45,735 nucleotides of DNA, from the NCBI GenBank assembly GCA_947627755.1, contig CANQXD010000006.1, forward strand, positions 1-45,735, written 5' to 3'. The translations under genes and the position numbers were made by a program. The stretch is from an uncultured Clostridia bacterium (GTDB lineage: Bacteria; Bacillota; Clostridia; TANB77; CAG-508). Positions 1 to 9,069 of this stretch are shown in pieces; position 1 is the first letter of the stretch; every line of letters begins with the position of its first letter. The notes beneath the pieces were generated by a model, which saw only the letters and a list, made by a program, of their open reading frames with translations, had not been told where the DNA came from and did no database searches.

Positions 1-32
1 TTTTTGGTAAAATTCAAAATAAAAAAAGAAAA

Positions 33-75
33 AGACTGTTGAGCAAAATATTTTTATATACTTTGTCAACAGTCT
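33..75. repeat. Inverted repeat with long A/T-rich loop
   Basis: Ten-base arms (AGACTGTTGA at 33-42 and its complement at 66-75) flank a 23-base A/T-rich loop. It lies next to the terminator of the minus-strand sensor gene. It may be a second terminator arm or a transposon scar; no function is assigned. Confidence 0.4.
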
Positions 76-79
76 GAGA

Positions 80-107
80 AAACAAGATATTGATATCTTG
101 TTTTTTT
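80..107. terminator. Intrinsic terminator after the AgrC/AgrA-type operon
   Basis: A short perfect hairpin (arms AAACAAGATAT / ATATCTTGTTT) has a T-run on the plus side and a shorter T-rich run on the minus side. It begins 8 bases beyond the stop of the minus-strand sensor kinase, so it probably ends that operon. Confidence 0.7.
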
Positions 108-114
108 GTTATAA

Positions 115-1464
115 TTAATAAAAAATTTCAAATTGTTGTGAAAAGAATTTGTCATTCTTCGTTGTAAATAAATTCAAATTATTATTTTTCTTCAATATTT
201 GCCTTATTTCCCATAAGCCAAGTCCAGTATTTCCTTCTTTAGTAGAGTAACCTTTTTCATATATTTTTTCTGTATTAATATCTTTGTTTTTATAAGTATT
301 TTCAATAATTAATAATTGCATGTGCTTTCTTGTATCTTTACGAAAAGTTACATTAATTATTTTTTCTTCACATTCAGAAGCAGCTTCAATAGCATTATCC
401 ATTAAAATACCAAGAACTCTAGTAAATTCATAAATTTTCATCTGTAGTTCATTCATATCTAAAAAAGCTTCTAAGTGAATTTTAATACCTAAACTATCTG
501 CTTTATGATATTTTGTAGCTAGTACATTATATATTGCAGGGTTGTTTACAACTTTTGGACTTAATGTAGTTAAGTTATTTGAATGTTGAATATCTTCTAC
601 TAATTGAGAATAATATTTTTTCAAACCTTCCATATCATTATTATCCATATAACCTACCATACCTTGTAAAATGTTTGCAAAGTCATGACGAAAAGCTCTA
701 GTATTATCTTGCAAAATTTCCAATGTTTTATTATATAATTGTGCTTCTTCTAAATTTGTAGATGTAGTTTCTAATTTAGATACAGTTATTAATGTGTATA
801 AGTTAAAAGAAATATAAGCTATTAAACCTATAAGATTTAAGAAAACTATATAAAAAGGTAAAACTGAAGCATAAAAATAAATAATGTAAATTTGAGTAGC
901 AATTAGGATTATGCCTAGGATTGTATTGATTATCAATAAATATTTATTTTTTGTATTAAAGATATCAAATTTCACAAAATTCAGTTTACAATATTTTAAT
1001 AGTAGATATATTAGAAATTCCATCGAATATATAATAAATGAAATTGCTAATCTATGAAGAGGAATATTAGTTGCTATAACATAATCAATATGAAAAATTG
1101 AATAGTAAATTTTAGCAAAAATTGATTCAAGAATAGCTATAATTATAAAAGGAAGAATTAAACATAAAATTGCTTTAAAGAAATTAGTTCTTAAAATAAA
1201 CATAATTCCTAAAAACATAACTAAAAAATTAATAAATGCATTATAAGGAGTTGGTATAATAAGTCGACTGATAGTACCAAATATAGATATAAAAATAACA
1301 TATAAAGCTTTAGATTTATTTGTAGCTTTTATATTTAAAAGTGTGGTAAAAATAAGCATTGTAAAAAATCCTTCTACAAAAGCTAAAGGTATACAGATAA
1401 TATTAGTAAGCTCCACATTCTCCGTCGTCAAACTACTCCAAATTGTTTGTAAAATTTCCATCAT
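115..1464 (-). CDS. AgrC-type sensor histidine kinase (GHKL)
   Basis: This is a quorum-sensing-type membrane sensor kinase. Roughly residues 20-225 form six or seven hydrophobic segments, followed by a short coiled linker. The phospho-acceptor helix contains FRHDFANILQ (His about 260), and a GHKL ATPase domain has the N-box LMDNAIEAA (Asn about 357) and a late GNTGLGLW glycine motif. AgrC-like kinases autophosphorylate on this His and pass phosphate to a LytTR regulator. The gene overlaps the end of the upstream regulator gene by 32 bases, indicating translational coupling. No agrB or agrD (peptide processing enzyme or signal precursor) is visible nearby, so the ligand is unknown. The start is one of two adjacent ATG codons. 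Confidence 0.9.
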   Translation of the reverse strand: MMEILQTIWSSLTTENVELTNIICIPLAFVEGFFTMLIFTTLLNIKATNKSKALYVIFISIFGTISRLIIPTPYNAFINFLVMFLGIMFILRTNFFKAILCLILPFIIIAILESIFAKIYYSIFHIDYVIATNIPLHRLAISFIIYSMEFLIYLLLKYCKLNFVKFDIFNTKNKYLLIINTILGIILIATQIYIIYFYASVLPFYIVFLNLIGLIAYISFNLYTLITVSKLETTSTNLEEAQLYNKTLEILQDNTRAFRHDFANILQGMVGYMDNNDMEGLKKYYSQLVEDIQHSNNLTTLSPKVVNNPAIYNVLATKYHKADSLGIKIHLEAFLDMNELQMKIYEFTRVLGILMDNAIEAASECEEKIINVTFRKDTRKHMQLLIIENTYKNKDINTEKIYEKGYSTKEGNTGLGLWEIRQILKKNNNLNLFTTKNDKFFSQQFEIFY

Positions 1465-2170
1465 TTTTTAAAACCTCCATTACTTTATTTTTATATTTAG
1501 GTCCAATGTAGCATTTCACCTCATTATTTGCATCAAATGCAATAGTATTATCAACTGAACTTACATTTGTAATTTTATTAATATTTGCAATATATGATTT
1601 ATGGCATCTCACAAAATTATTTGGTAATTCTTCTGAAATCTTAGCAAAAGAGCTATATGTTTCATAAGTTCTATTATCAGTAAAAAAAACTAACTTCATG
1701 CCATCCTTTTTTATAAATCTAATACTATCTTCATCAATAATAGTATTTCGATTACTTAAACGAATAAATTTACTCTTCTTTTGCACACCACTAATATCTT
1801 CCATAATACGCATAATTGTTTCTTCCAATCTTTCGATTGTAATAGGCTTAGGTATAAAATCAAATGTTTTATATTGATAAGCAATTAGAACGTACTCTAA
1901 ATGAGCACTGGTAAATATGATATAAACTTGTTTATTTTGTTTACGAATTTCTTTGGCTAAGTCTAAGCCAGATATTTTAGACTTTAAATCAATATCTAAA
2001 AAAATAACGTTTACAATGTTGGATCTTATGTATTTCAAAGTGTTTTCAGGTTTTGTAGAAGTAAAAGTAACTTGTGCGTCAAAATGATGCTTAATGAATA
2101 GTGATTCTAACATATTGTTAAGTCTATCAAGAATAGCCTTATTATCATCACACAAAACAAAATTTAACAT
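1433..2170 (-). CDS. LytTR-family response regulator (AgrA-type)
   Basis: Cytoplasmic DNA-binding response regulator. An N-terminal receiver domain (about residues 1-120) has acidic residues Asp8/Asp9 and the phospho-acceptor Asp59 in VIFLDIDL. The C-terminal half (about 135-240) is a LytTR DNA-binding domain with the typical FIRLSNRNTI and RCHKSYIANINKI segments. It is the first gene of a two-gene minus-strand operon with the downstream AgrC-like kinase. The intergenic DNA upstream (2171-2583) is A/T-rich and holds one Spo0A-box-like heptamer. Targets cannot be told from the window; in relatives such pairs control toxins, adhesion or sporulation timing. Confidence 0.92.
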   Translation of the reverse strand: MLNFVLCDDNKAILDRLNNMLESLFIKHHFDAQVTFTSTKPENTLKYIRSNIVNVIFLDIDLKSKISGLDLAKEIRKQNKQVYIIFTSAHLEYVLIAYQYKTFDFIPKPITIERLEETIMRIMEDISGVQKKSKFIRLSNRNTIIDEDSIRFIKKDGMKLVFFTDNRTYETYSSFAKISEELPNNFVRCHKSYIANINKITNVSSVDNTIAFDANNEVKCYIGPKYKNKVMEVLKNDGNFTNNLE

Positions 2171-2319
2171 TTTTTATCCTCCGTACAAATATATAATTAT
2201 ATATTTAAATAATAATTCAAAAAACAAATTGGAAAAAATTACCTATTTCTTCGCTAGTTAAATAATAATGCAAAAATTTTGACTTGTCAATAGGAATAAG
2301 GAGATAAAAAGCGAAAAAA

Positions 2320-2326
2320 TGTCGAA
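2320..2326. promoter_or_regulatory. Possible Spo0A box (TGTCGAA)
   Basis: TGTCGAA matches the 0A-box consensus TGNCGAA. It lies in the 413-base divergent gap (2171-2583) between the two-component operon and pdaA. The rest of that gap is A/T-rich with no recognisable gene. A single heptamer is weak evidence on its own. Confidence 0.35.
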
Positions 2327-2583
2327 ATATGCAAAAGCTAGTAAAATAAAGAGATATAGAATAAATACAAGAAAAAAATTTAACTAATAAATTTAAAAAT
2401 AAAACAATAAATTAAAGAAATGTGTAGTAGCTTATAAACATAATATTTGTAAAAATAAATAATTGAAATGCAATTTTAGTTATATATAAATTTTTCTATT
2501 CATAAGATAAATAAAGAACATTAAAAAGAAGATTGCGAATAACTTAAAACAAGTAACTACATTTATACTTTAGGAGGATAGAT

Positions 2584-3384
2584 ATGAAAAATAAAATAAA
2601 ATATTTTTTAGGAATTGCTATTATATTGGTATTTACTTACAGCTTAATACTAATAGATAAAGATACTACAATACAGACAAGTTCACAAGAATTAAGCAAT
2701 AAAAAAATAGAATGGGGAATAAAAAGAAATGATAATCATGAACAACCAGACTTAGGGAGCCTAAATAAAAAAATATTAGACGAATATAAAGGAATTGCAA
2801 TGGGCAATAAAGACTCAAAAAAAGTATATCTTACCTTTGATGAAGGCTATGAAGCAGGATATACTCCAAAAATATTAGAAGTCTTAAAGCAAAACAACGT
2901 AAAAGCTACTTTTTTCATTACTGCACACTATGTAAATACACAGCCAGAGCTAGTAGAAAAAATGTTACAGGAAGGTCATACAGTAGGAAATCATACAGTA
3001 AACCATAAAAGTATGCCATCTTTAAGTTTAGAGCAAATAAAAAAAGAAGTAATGGACTTACACACAGCTATTTATGAAAAATTTCAATATGAAATGAAAT
3101 ATATAAGACCTCCAAAAGGTGAATATAGTGAGCAAACAGTAGATTATTGTAATTCTTTAGGTTACACAACTGTTATGTGGTCTTTTGCTTATGATGACTG
3201 GGACGAAAACAAACAAGGTAGAGAAGAGTATGCAAAAAAGAAAATATTAGATAATATCCACAATGGGGCAGTTATTCTTTTACACGGAAACTCAAAGGAC
3301 AATACCAATGTATTAGATAGTTGTATAAAAGAAATAAAAGCAATGGGATATGAGTTTGCAAGTTTAGATGAATTTGAAAGATAA
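2584..3384 (+). CDS. pdaA: PdaA-type polysaccharide deacetylase (spore cortex)
   Basis: Member of the NodB/CE4 polysaccharide deacetylases, closest in pattern to PdaA. PdaA removes N-acetyl from muramic acid so that muramic delta-lactam can form in the spore cortex. One N-terminal hydrophobic segment (about residues 6-24) gives membrane anchoring or export. The catalytic domain has LTFDEGYEAGYT, where PdaA relatives have NGYENGYT in place of the common TFDDG; it also has the zinc pair in GNHTVNH, an RPPKGEYS motif and a late LLHGNS motif. A good AGGAGG site precedes the ATG by a few bases. Length (266 aa) fits the family. Spore-specific expression is inferred from the family. Confidence 0.88.
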   Translation: MKNKIKYFLGIAIILVFTYSLILIDKDTTIQTSSQELSNKKIEWGIKRNDNHEQPDLGSLNKKILDEYKGIAMGNKDSKKVYLTFDEGYEAGYTPKILEVLKQNNVKATFFITAHYVNTQPELVEKMLQEGHTVGNHTVNHKSMPSLSLEQIKKEVMDLHTAIYEKFQYEMKYIRPPKGEYSEQTVDYCNSLGYTTVMWSFAYDDWDENKQGREEYAKKKILDNIHNGAVILLHGNSKDNTNVLDSCIKEIKAMGYEFASLDEFER

Positions 3385-3463
3385 AAATACAAAAGAAAAA
3401 ACTAAGTTAGACTAAAAATGTAACTAAAGAATAAGAAATTCAAAAAGAAAGGTAGCAATAACA

Positions 3464-3751
3464 ATGAGAAAGTCAAAAAAGAAACAAAACCGTTTTGAAG
3501 AATTATTAGAAATTCCAAAAGAAATATCGTCTCAAAATCCCAAAATAACAATAATGGGTTTTGAAGAATTATTTGTAGAAAACTATAAATCCATTTTAGA
3601 GTATCAAGACTTTTACGTACGTTTAAGCACACACATTGGTATTATAAATGTAAATGGATTTGAGCTAAAATTAAATGAAATGACGAATGATGACATTCTG
3701 ATTACTGGAAAAATAGAAGGAATTGATTTTGAAAAAATAGTGGACGAATAA
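3464..3751 (+). CDS. yqfC: Sporulation protein YqfC (YabP/YqfC family)
   Basis: Small (95 aa) YabP/YqfC-family protein. The basic N-terminus is followed by a beta-rich core with IMGFEELFVENYKSI and a conserved LSTHIGIINVNG segment, as in YqfC of Bacillus and clostridia. It lies directly before yqfD, as in most endospore formers, which supports the call. In relatives the gene is expressed in the mother cell; its exact role is unclear. An AAAGAAAGG purine stretch precedes the ATG. Confidence 0.88.
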   Translation: MRKSKKKQNRFEELLEIPKEISSQNPKITIMGFEELFVENYKSILEYQDFYVRLSTHIGIINVNGFELKLNEMTNDDILITGKIEGIDFEKIVDE

Positions 3752-3790
3752 AAAAAGTAAAAAACAATCGACAAATAAGGAGGATTTACT

Positions 3791-4975
3791 TTGTACATAC
3801 AAATACTTAAAAATTACATATCAGGCTATGTAAGAATAACAGTAGAAGGATTTTTTATTGAAAGATTCATCAACTTATGTTTAAAAAAAGGAATTCTATT
3901 GTGGAATAGTAAGCGAAAAAAAGCAACGTTATTAGAAGTAAACATTCCAGTAAAAGACTTTAGAGAAGTAGCAAATCTTGCTAAACAAACCCAAAATAAA
4001 ATAAAAATAAAAAGTAAAAAGGGAGTTCCATTTGTTGCTCACCGATATAAAAAAAGAAAAATCTTTTTCCTATTTTTATGTTTCATTATAATAGGAATTC
4101 TATTTTTATCAAACTTTGTATGGAATATTGAAATAGTAGGAAATCAAAATATTTCAAAAGAAGAACTAACACAAAGCTTAAAAGAACAGGGGTTAAATAT
4201 AGGCAGCTTTAAAAATAAAATAGACACAAAACAAATTATTAGCAATATGAGATTAAATCGTAATGACTTAGCATGGATTGGCATTGAATTAAAAGGTACA
4301 AATGCTATCATAAAAGTAGTAGAAGCAGATAAAAAACCAGACATTGTAGCAGAAGATGAATATTGTAACATAGTTGCAACAAAAGACGGAATGATTGCCA
4401 AAGTAAATGCTCTAAATGGTACACCCCTAGTAAAAGAAGGAGATATAATAAAAAAAGGAACTATTCTCGTAGGAGGATGGTTAGAAGGAAAATATACAGG
4501 CACGCGATATGTCCATGCAAATGGGGAAGTACAGGCAAAAGTTTGGTATGAAGAAAAAGAAAAAATAGAGCTAAACCAAACAATAACAAGAAAAACAGAA
4601 AATGTAGAAACAAAATATTCCGTAAGAATAAATAATTTTACAATAAATTTTTATAAAACTCTTTCCAAATTTCAAAAATATGATACAATAGAAGAAAATA
4701 AAAAATTAAAACTGTTTTCAAATTTTTATTTGCCAATAGAAACAATTAAAAAGACTAATTATGAACTAATAGAAGAAACAGTCTCTTACACCAAAGAGCA
4801 AGCAAAAGAGCAAGCAGTAAATAGAGCAAAGCAAAAATTAGAAGCACAAATAGGTCAAAAAGAAAACATAGTAAATGTTTATATTAACTATCAAGAAACA
4901 GAAGAATTTATTGAGGCACAAGTCATATATGAAGTGCTAGAAGAAATTGGGACAAAAGAAAAAATCGTATTTTGA
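3791..4975 (+). CDS. yqfD: Sporulation membrane protein YqfD
   Basis: Integral membrane sporulation protein with a soluble N-terminal part, one clear membrane segment near residues 92-110 and a large outer domain containing the family signature GNQNISKEEL and DLAWIGIELKGT. The start is TTG at 3791, supported by an AAGGAGG site about six bases upstream; no better ATG exists in frame nearby. The length of 394 aa is usual. yqfC-yqfD are a conserved pair of mother-cell genes in endospore formers. The stop overlaps the beginning of the next reading frame. Confidence 0.9.
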   Translation: MYIQILKNYISGYVRITVEGFFIERFINLCLKKGILLWNSKRKKATLLEVNIPVKDFREVANLAKQTQNKIKIKSKKGVPFVAHRYKKRKIFFLFLCFIIIGILFLSNFVWNIEIVGNQNISKEELTQSLKEQGLNIGSFKNKIDTKQIISNMRLNRNDLAWIGIELKGTNAIIKVVEADKKPDIVAEDEYCNIVATKDGMIAKVNALNGTPLVKEGDIIKKGTILVGGWLEGKYTGTRYVHANGEVQAKVWYEEKEKIELNQTITRKTENVETKYSVRINNFTINFYKTLSKFQKYDTIEENKKLKLFSNFYLPIETIKKTNYELIEETVSYTKEQAKEQAVNRAKQKLEAQIGQKENIVNVYINYQETEEFIEAQVIYEVLEEIGTKEKIVF

Positions 4976-4989
4976 AAGGAAGAAAAAGA

Positions 4990-6195
4990 ATGGAAGAAAG
5001 AAGTTTAAGAGTATATGCAGATAAAACATTTTTCACAAGAATAACAAACACCATCACCAAATTACTAATTCCTACAAAAATAGGAATTAATGGAATGCTT
5101 ATTTCTGTTAAAAGAAATGCATTATTAAAAGCTTATGAAACGACCATAGAAAAACAAGATGATGCAGTTAAAAAAGATAATATTCAAAAAAAATACGAAG
5201 ATGCTTTTAGTTTATATTTAGAAGCAATAGATAAATATGTTATGGATTCAATTTATAAAAAAGTAAAAGCAGGTTCAGCAACAGAATTTGAAAAAGAAGC
5301 ATTATCAAACTATTATGAGGTAATTCATATTAAAGAAACAGAATATTTGGAATATAAATACCGTAAACAAATATATTTACTTGAACTAGATTATGCAGAC
5401 ATTACAGAATCAAATAAACCAAAATTAATGGAAAAATATCAACCATTCTATATTACAAAAATGGATAGCTTATATAAAGGGCTATTAAAACATTTCTCTA
5501 TAAAACTAGCAGATAACTTAACATACCAAAATAAAGACGAAATTTATGAGAAAATATTTAAAACATTAGAAGAATATATTACAAATGTCCTTCCTTTAAA
5601 AATGGAAAATGATAAATCAGATACTTACAAGCAAATTATAGAAGAATACGAAAAATTTGAAAATTATACAATTGGAAAATTAGATCAAAACGAAGGCATT
5701 GAAAAAAGAATGGTATTACTTGCTATAAGTAGAAAACTATTTACACATAGCCTTCCTCTTATTGTAGCAGAACAATGCTATATTAAACTATTAAAAGATG
5801 TAAGAAGCTTAATTGTAGATACAAGAGTTATAAAAAAACAAGAAAAAGCATATAGCTTACTAATTCGCTTAATAGAAGATTATAATATTAAATTATTAGC
5901 AACAAAAATCTATTGGGACAAGCCAGCAAAACGTGATGAATATAAGGCTTTTTGGAAAGAATATCAAAATTTAGAAGCATTAAAAGAAAAAAATAAAGAA
6001 GAATACCAAAAACAAAAAGAAATTCTATTTGTTCGAGCAGACTTAAAAGAAGTATATCAAAACGAAAATAGATATTGTAAAATTATCGAATTTTATAAAA
6101 ATAAATTAGTATCTTTAGGTGCTATGAAAGAGCTAAAAAATACATATCAATCACAAGGACATTATATAGGAAGGAAAGCATTATGCAGGAAATAG
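4990..6195 (+). CDS. Unrecognised helical protein between yqfD and ybeY
   Basis: I do not recognise this 402-aa protein. It is rich in Lys, Glu and Tyr, predicted mostly helical, with no convincing membrane segment and no nucleotide-binding loop. An in-frame TTG exists at 4972, but the ATG at 4990 has AGGAAG eight bases upstream and is preferred. It begins just after yqfD and overlaps ybeY by 13 bases, so it is translated within the same operon. In most Firmicutes this slot holds phoH and often pgpH (yqfF); neither is present. Its position suggests a link to sporulation or RNA metabolism, but that is inference only. Confidence 0.75.
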   Translation: MEERSLRVYADKTFFTRITNTITKLLIPTKIGINGMLISVKRNALLKAYETTIEKQDDAVKKDNIQKKYEDAFSLYLEAIDKYVMDSIYKKVKAGSATEFEKEALSNYYEVIHIKETEYLEYKYRKQIYLLELDYADITESNKPKLMEKYQPFYITKMDSLYKGLLKHFSIKLADNLTYQNKDEIYEKIFKTLEEYITNVLPLKMENDKSDTYKQIIEEYEKFENYTIGKLDQNEGIEKRMVLLAISRKLFTHSLPLIVAEQCYIKLLKDVRSLIVDTRVIKKQEKAYSLLIRLIEDYNIKLLATKIYWDKPAKRDEYKAFWKEYQNLEALKEKNKEEYQKQKEILFVRADLKEVYQNENRYCKIIEFYKNKLVSLGAMKELKNTYQSQGHYIGRKALCRK

Positions 6196-6665
6196 CAGAA
6201 ACCAAGTTTCTTCATATTGAAGAAAAAAAAGAATTAAAAAGTTTTGTAGAGCAGGTAGTAACTACCTGCTTTCAAGTAGAAAAAATTGAAAACTTAAACT
6301 TTTATTTAAGCATTACACTTACTTCACCAGAAGAAATACACAAGCTAAATAAAAAATTTCGAAATGTAGATAAAGAAACTGACGTACTTTCTTTTCCAAT
6401 GTTTGAAAAGGAAGAAATAGATAAAATAAAAGAACAAAACAAAGGAAATGTATTACCTGAAGCTTTAGGAGACATAGTAATTTCTGTTTCTAAAGTAGAA
6501 GAACAAGCAAAAGAATATGGACATAGCTTTGAAAGAGAATTAGCATATATGGTGGTACATGGTTTTTACCATATTATGGGGTATGATCATATAAACGAAG
6601 ATGAAAAGGCCATAATGAGAGAAAAAGAAGAATATGTATTAACACTGTTAAAGCAAACAAGGTAA
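6183..6665 (+). CDS. ybeY: Endoribonuclease YbeY (rRNA maturation)
   Basis: YbeY is a zinc-dependent endoribonuclease acting in 16S rRNA 3'-end maturation and ribosome quality control. The metal-binding signature H-G-x-x-H-x-x-G-x-D-H is complete in VVHGFYHIMGYDH (about residues 127-139), and the upstream LSFPMF and LGDIVIS blocks are typical. The length of 160 aa is normal. The ATG overlaps the preceding gene by 13 bases and has a GGAAGGA site. dgkA follows, the usual order in Firmicutes. Confidence 0.95.
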   Translation: MQEIAETKFLHIEEKKELKSFVEQVVTTCFQVEKIENLNFYLSITLTSPEEIHKLNKKFRNVDKETDVLSFPMFEKEEIDKIKEQNKGNVLPEALGDIVISVSKVEEQAKEYGHSFERELAYMVVHGFYHIMGYDHINEDEKAIMREKEEYVLTLLKQTR

Positions 6666-6709
6666 AATTAACACAAATGGCAGAAACGGACTAAAGGAGG
6701 AAGCAAAAA

Positions 6710-7078
6710 TTGGAAGATGAAAGGTTAAAAAATAAACATTATATTGATTCATGGATAAATGGATTTAAAGGTATTTGGTATGTTATTCGTACCCAAAAAA
6801 ATGCCAAAATACAATTAGTTATTGCTGCTATTGTTATATTTTGTTGTATTTATTTTAAACTAAATATAACAGAATGTATGTTTTTAAGTTTTGCTACTTT
6901 TCTCATTATTATTACAGAAATAATGAATACAGCAGTAGAAGAAACGGTTAACTTGTGTACCGATAAATTTCATCCACTTGCTAAAATTGCTAAAGACGTA
7001 GCAGCAGGAGCGGTTGTTTTATCTGCTATTAATGCTGTAGTTATTGCTATTTTTATTATAGTAGGTAGAGTTTTTTAA
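6710..7078 (+). CDS. dgkA: Undecaprenol/diacylglycerol kinase DgkA
   Basis: Small (122 aa) membrane kinase of the DgkA family. In Gram-positives it mainly phosphorylates undecaprenol to the lipid carrier used for cell-wall synthesis. Three membrane segments are visible. Catalytic and metal residues lie in ITEIMNTAVEETVN, and the KDVAAGAVVL motif is present. The start is TTG at 6710 with a strong AAAGGAGG nine bases upstream; the nearby ATG is out of frame. It follows ybeY in the usual order. Confidence 0.93.
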   Translation: MEDERLKNKHYIDSWINGFKGIWYVIRTQKNAKIQLVIAAIVIFCCIYFKLNITECMFLSFATFLIIITEIMNTAVEETVNLCTDKFHPLAKIAKDVAAGAVVLSAINAVVIAIFIIVGRVF

Positions 7079-7162
7079 TATTTTTAAGAATTTAATACAA
7101 GTAAAATTTGGAAAAAGCAAAAAAATAGCGAACAGTAAGAAAATGAAAGGATAAAGTTAAGA

Positions 7163-8278
7163 ATGAAGGGATCTATAGGAATCAAAATATTAATAGCTAT
7201 ATTAGTTGTATTAGTTATTATAACAGGGGCATTGCTTGCAATAAAAATTTTAGAGGATGGAGGCTTTCAAGGTCAAATTCAAACGGGGCAACAAAATGTA
7301 GAAAATAACGGACCAGAAGTAGTAGAAATAAAAGAGCCAAAAACTTTTCAAGGAACAGATAGACCAATTGCAGTAATGATAGACAATCACAAGGACGCTA
7401 TGCCACAAGTAGGTCTAAATGATGCATATATGGTTTATGAAATAATTGTAGAGGGTGGAGAAACCAGATTAATGGCTTTATTCAAAGGAGTAGATTTAGA
7501 CCAAATTGGACCAGTAAGAAGTTCAAGACATTATTTCTTAGACTATGCTTTAGAAAATGATGCAATTTATGTGCATTTTGGCTGGAGTCCACAAGCAGAA
7601 TCTGATATAAAAAAATTAGGAGTAAATAATATTAATGGTATTTATTATGATACCATGAAAGAAAGAACTGAAACATCTCTATTTTGGAGAAGCAAGGAAA
7701 AATATGCGCCACATAATGCAATGACTAATACACAACAAATATTACAAATTGCAAACAAATTAAACTATAGAACAACATCAGAACAAAAAAGTGTATTAAA
7801 CTATGTAGCAGAAGATGTAGAATTAGAAAGTAATATAGAGGCAACTACAGTAACAATTCCATATTCAACAAGTAATGTTGTAAAATATGAATATGACAGT
7901 GAAAACAAAAGATATATTCGTTATTCAAAGGGAATTGCGCATACAGATTGGGTAACGGAAGAAGCGATTACTACAAAAAATATCATTATTGTAAAATGCA
8001 AAAATTGGACTTTAAGTGATGGAAGCGATAAAGGAAGACAAACCTTAGATAATGTAAAAACATTAGAGGGATATTACATTACAAATGGAAAAGCAATTGA
8101 AATTACAGCCGAAAAAACGACAAGAGCAGGTCAAACTGTATATAAAGATTTACAAGGAAATGAAATTGATGTAAGCGACGGAAATACTTTTGTTCAAATT
8201 TGTCCAATAAATAGTAAAGTTACAATAGAACCGGGAGAGCCAGCACCAGTAGAAGAAGCAAATACAATAAATGAATAG
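7163..8278 (+). CDS. DUF3048 (YerB-like) membrane-anchored protein
   Basis: Extracytoplasmic protein of the YerB/DUF3048 family. It has an N-terminal membrane anchor (about residues 6-26) without a lipobox cysteine, then a linker, then the DUF3048 core with RPIAVMIDNHKDAMPQ, YEIIVEGGETRLMALF and IGPVRSSRHYFLDYA. The second half (about 240-350) matches the C-terminal part of the family. The molecular function is unknown; family members are cell-envelope proteins. An AAGGA site lies about ten bases before the ATG. A REP-like hairpin follows the gene. Confidence 0.85.
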   Translation: MKGSIGIKILIAILVVLVIITGALLAIKILEDGGFQGQIQTGQQNVENNGPEVVEIKEPKTFQGTDRPIAVMIDNHKDAMPQVGLNDAYMVYEIIVEGGETRLMALFKGVDLDQIGPVRSSRHYFLDYALENDAIYVHFGWSPQAESDIKKLGVNNINGIYYDTMKERTETSLFWRSKEKYAPHNAMTNTQQILQIANKLNYRTTSEQKSVLNYVAEDVELESNIEATTVTIPYSTSNVVKYEYDSENKRYIRYSKGIAHTDWVTEEAITTKNIIIVKCKNWTLSDGSDKGRQTLDNVKTLEGYYITNGKAIEITAEKTTRAGQTVYKDLQGNEIDVSDGNTFVQICPINSKVTIEPGEPAPVEEANTINE

Positions 8279-8291
8279 AAAATGATAAAAA

Positions 8292-8360
8292 AGGGACGGA
8301 GTAAATTCTATAAAAATCTGTGAGGTATTCACAAAGTTTGATAGAATTTACCCCGTCCCT
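8292..8360. repeat. GGGACGG palindromic element (REP-like)
   Basis: Two 20-base arms (AGGGACGG...TTCTAT and its complement) differ by one A/C mismatch and flank a 29-base loop. The GGGACGG/CCGTCCC ends recur at about 14938, 15938-15980 and 17879. Such dispersed palindromes in Clostridia resemble REP elements mobilised by RAYT-type tyrosine transposases; no transposase lies in the window. It may also act as a terminator for the upstream gene. Confidence 0.6.
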
Positions 8361-8410
8361 AAAATATGTTACATATATATTACAATATTATTACAATTCA
8401 TATAATAATA

Positions 8411-8439
8411 TTGACTAATAAGTTATAGGAATATATAAT
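8411..8439 (+). promoter_or_regulatory. Sigma-A type promoter
   Basis: TTGACT (8411-8416), a 17-base spacer and TATAAT (8434-8439) form a near-consensus vegetative promoter about 110 bases upstream of the FxLYD-like gene. It may also drive the surface protein behind it. Confidence 0.65.
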
Positions 8440-8551
8440 GAAAGTAATAACAACTTATCAACATAATATATGCATTTATAAATAAAACGAAAATGGAAAA
8501 TAAGAAGTTACAATTTAAATCTTTATATGTAATAAAAAAGGTGGAAAACAA

Positions 8552-9025
8552 ATGAAAAGTACAGAAAAAAGAAATATTCTAATTTTAATAGGAGTAGGAA
8601 TAATTATTATAGCTACTATTTGGTTATGCACAAAATTAGGAAACAAAGAGGAAAAAGAAACCCCTAATTTACCAGAAGTAAGTAGTGCAAGTCAAGGAGA
8701 ATACACAAAAGTAGAACAAGATGGAAGTATTGTAAATACAAGTGAAAAATTACACCAAGATAGAGAAGAATCGGGGTTTACAGTAAGTAATATTAGTTTT
8801 GCAGAAATCAACGGAAAAACTGTATTAAAAGCACGAATTACAAACAAAACAGGTATAAATCAAGATTCTTTCTTTGGAAGTATTGTATTGTTAGATAAAG
8901 CAGGAAAAGAAATAGGAAGAATACCAGTAACTGTAGCTAAAACACAAAAAGGAGAGACAGTAGAAATAGAAGCATATATTACAGAAAGTTATGCAAATGC
9001 ATACGATTTTAGATTAGAAAAGTAA
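8552..9025 (+). CDS. Membrane-anchored FxLYD-like protein
   Basis: A 157-aa protein with an N-terminal membrane segment (about residues 9-26), a Glu/Ser-rich linker and a C-terminal beta domain (about 75-157). Its pattern of FTVSNISF, VLKARITNKTG and IVLLDKAGKEIGR resembles FxLYD-type domains, which are found on envelope proteins. No enzymatic motif is seen. It lies 44 bases upstream of the pilin-like repeat protein and shares its promoter side, so a common surface role is possible. The family call is by pattern only. Confidence 0.6.
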   Translation: MKSTEKRNILILIGVGIIIIATIWLCTKLGNKEEKETPNLPEVSSASQGEYTKVEQDGSIVNTSEKLHQDREESGFTVSNISFAEINGKTVLKARITNKTGINQDSFFGSIVLLDKAGKEIGRIPVTVAKTQKGETVEIEAYITESYANAYDFRLEK

Positions 9026-9069
9026 AAACAGAAAAAGCACATATTAAAAATAAAGGGAGAAAATGTAAT

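Noticed and set aside
2319..2390. Short basic peptide frame starting MSKYAKASKIKRY in the pdaA upstream gap
   Set aside because: Only 22 codons, the GGAG upstream is about 14 bases away, and it does not resemble an AgrD precursor. The ATG overlaps a Spo0A-box match that explains the sequence better.
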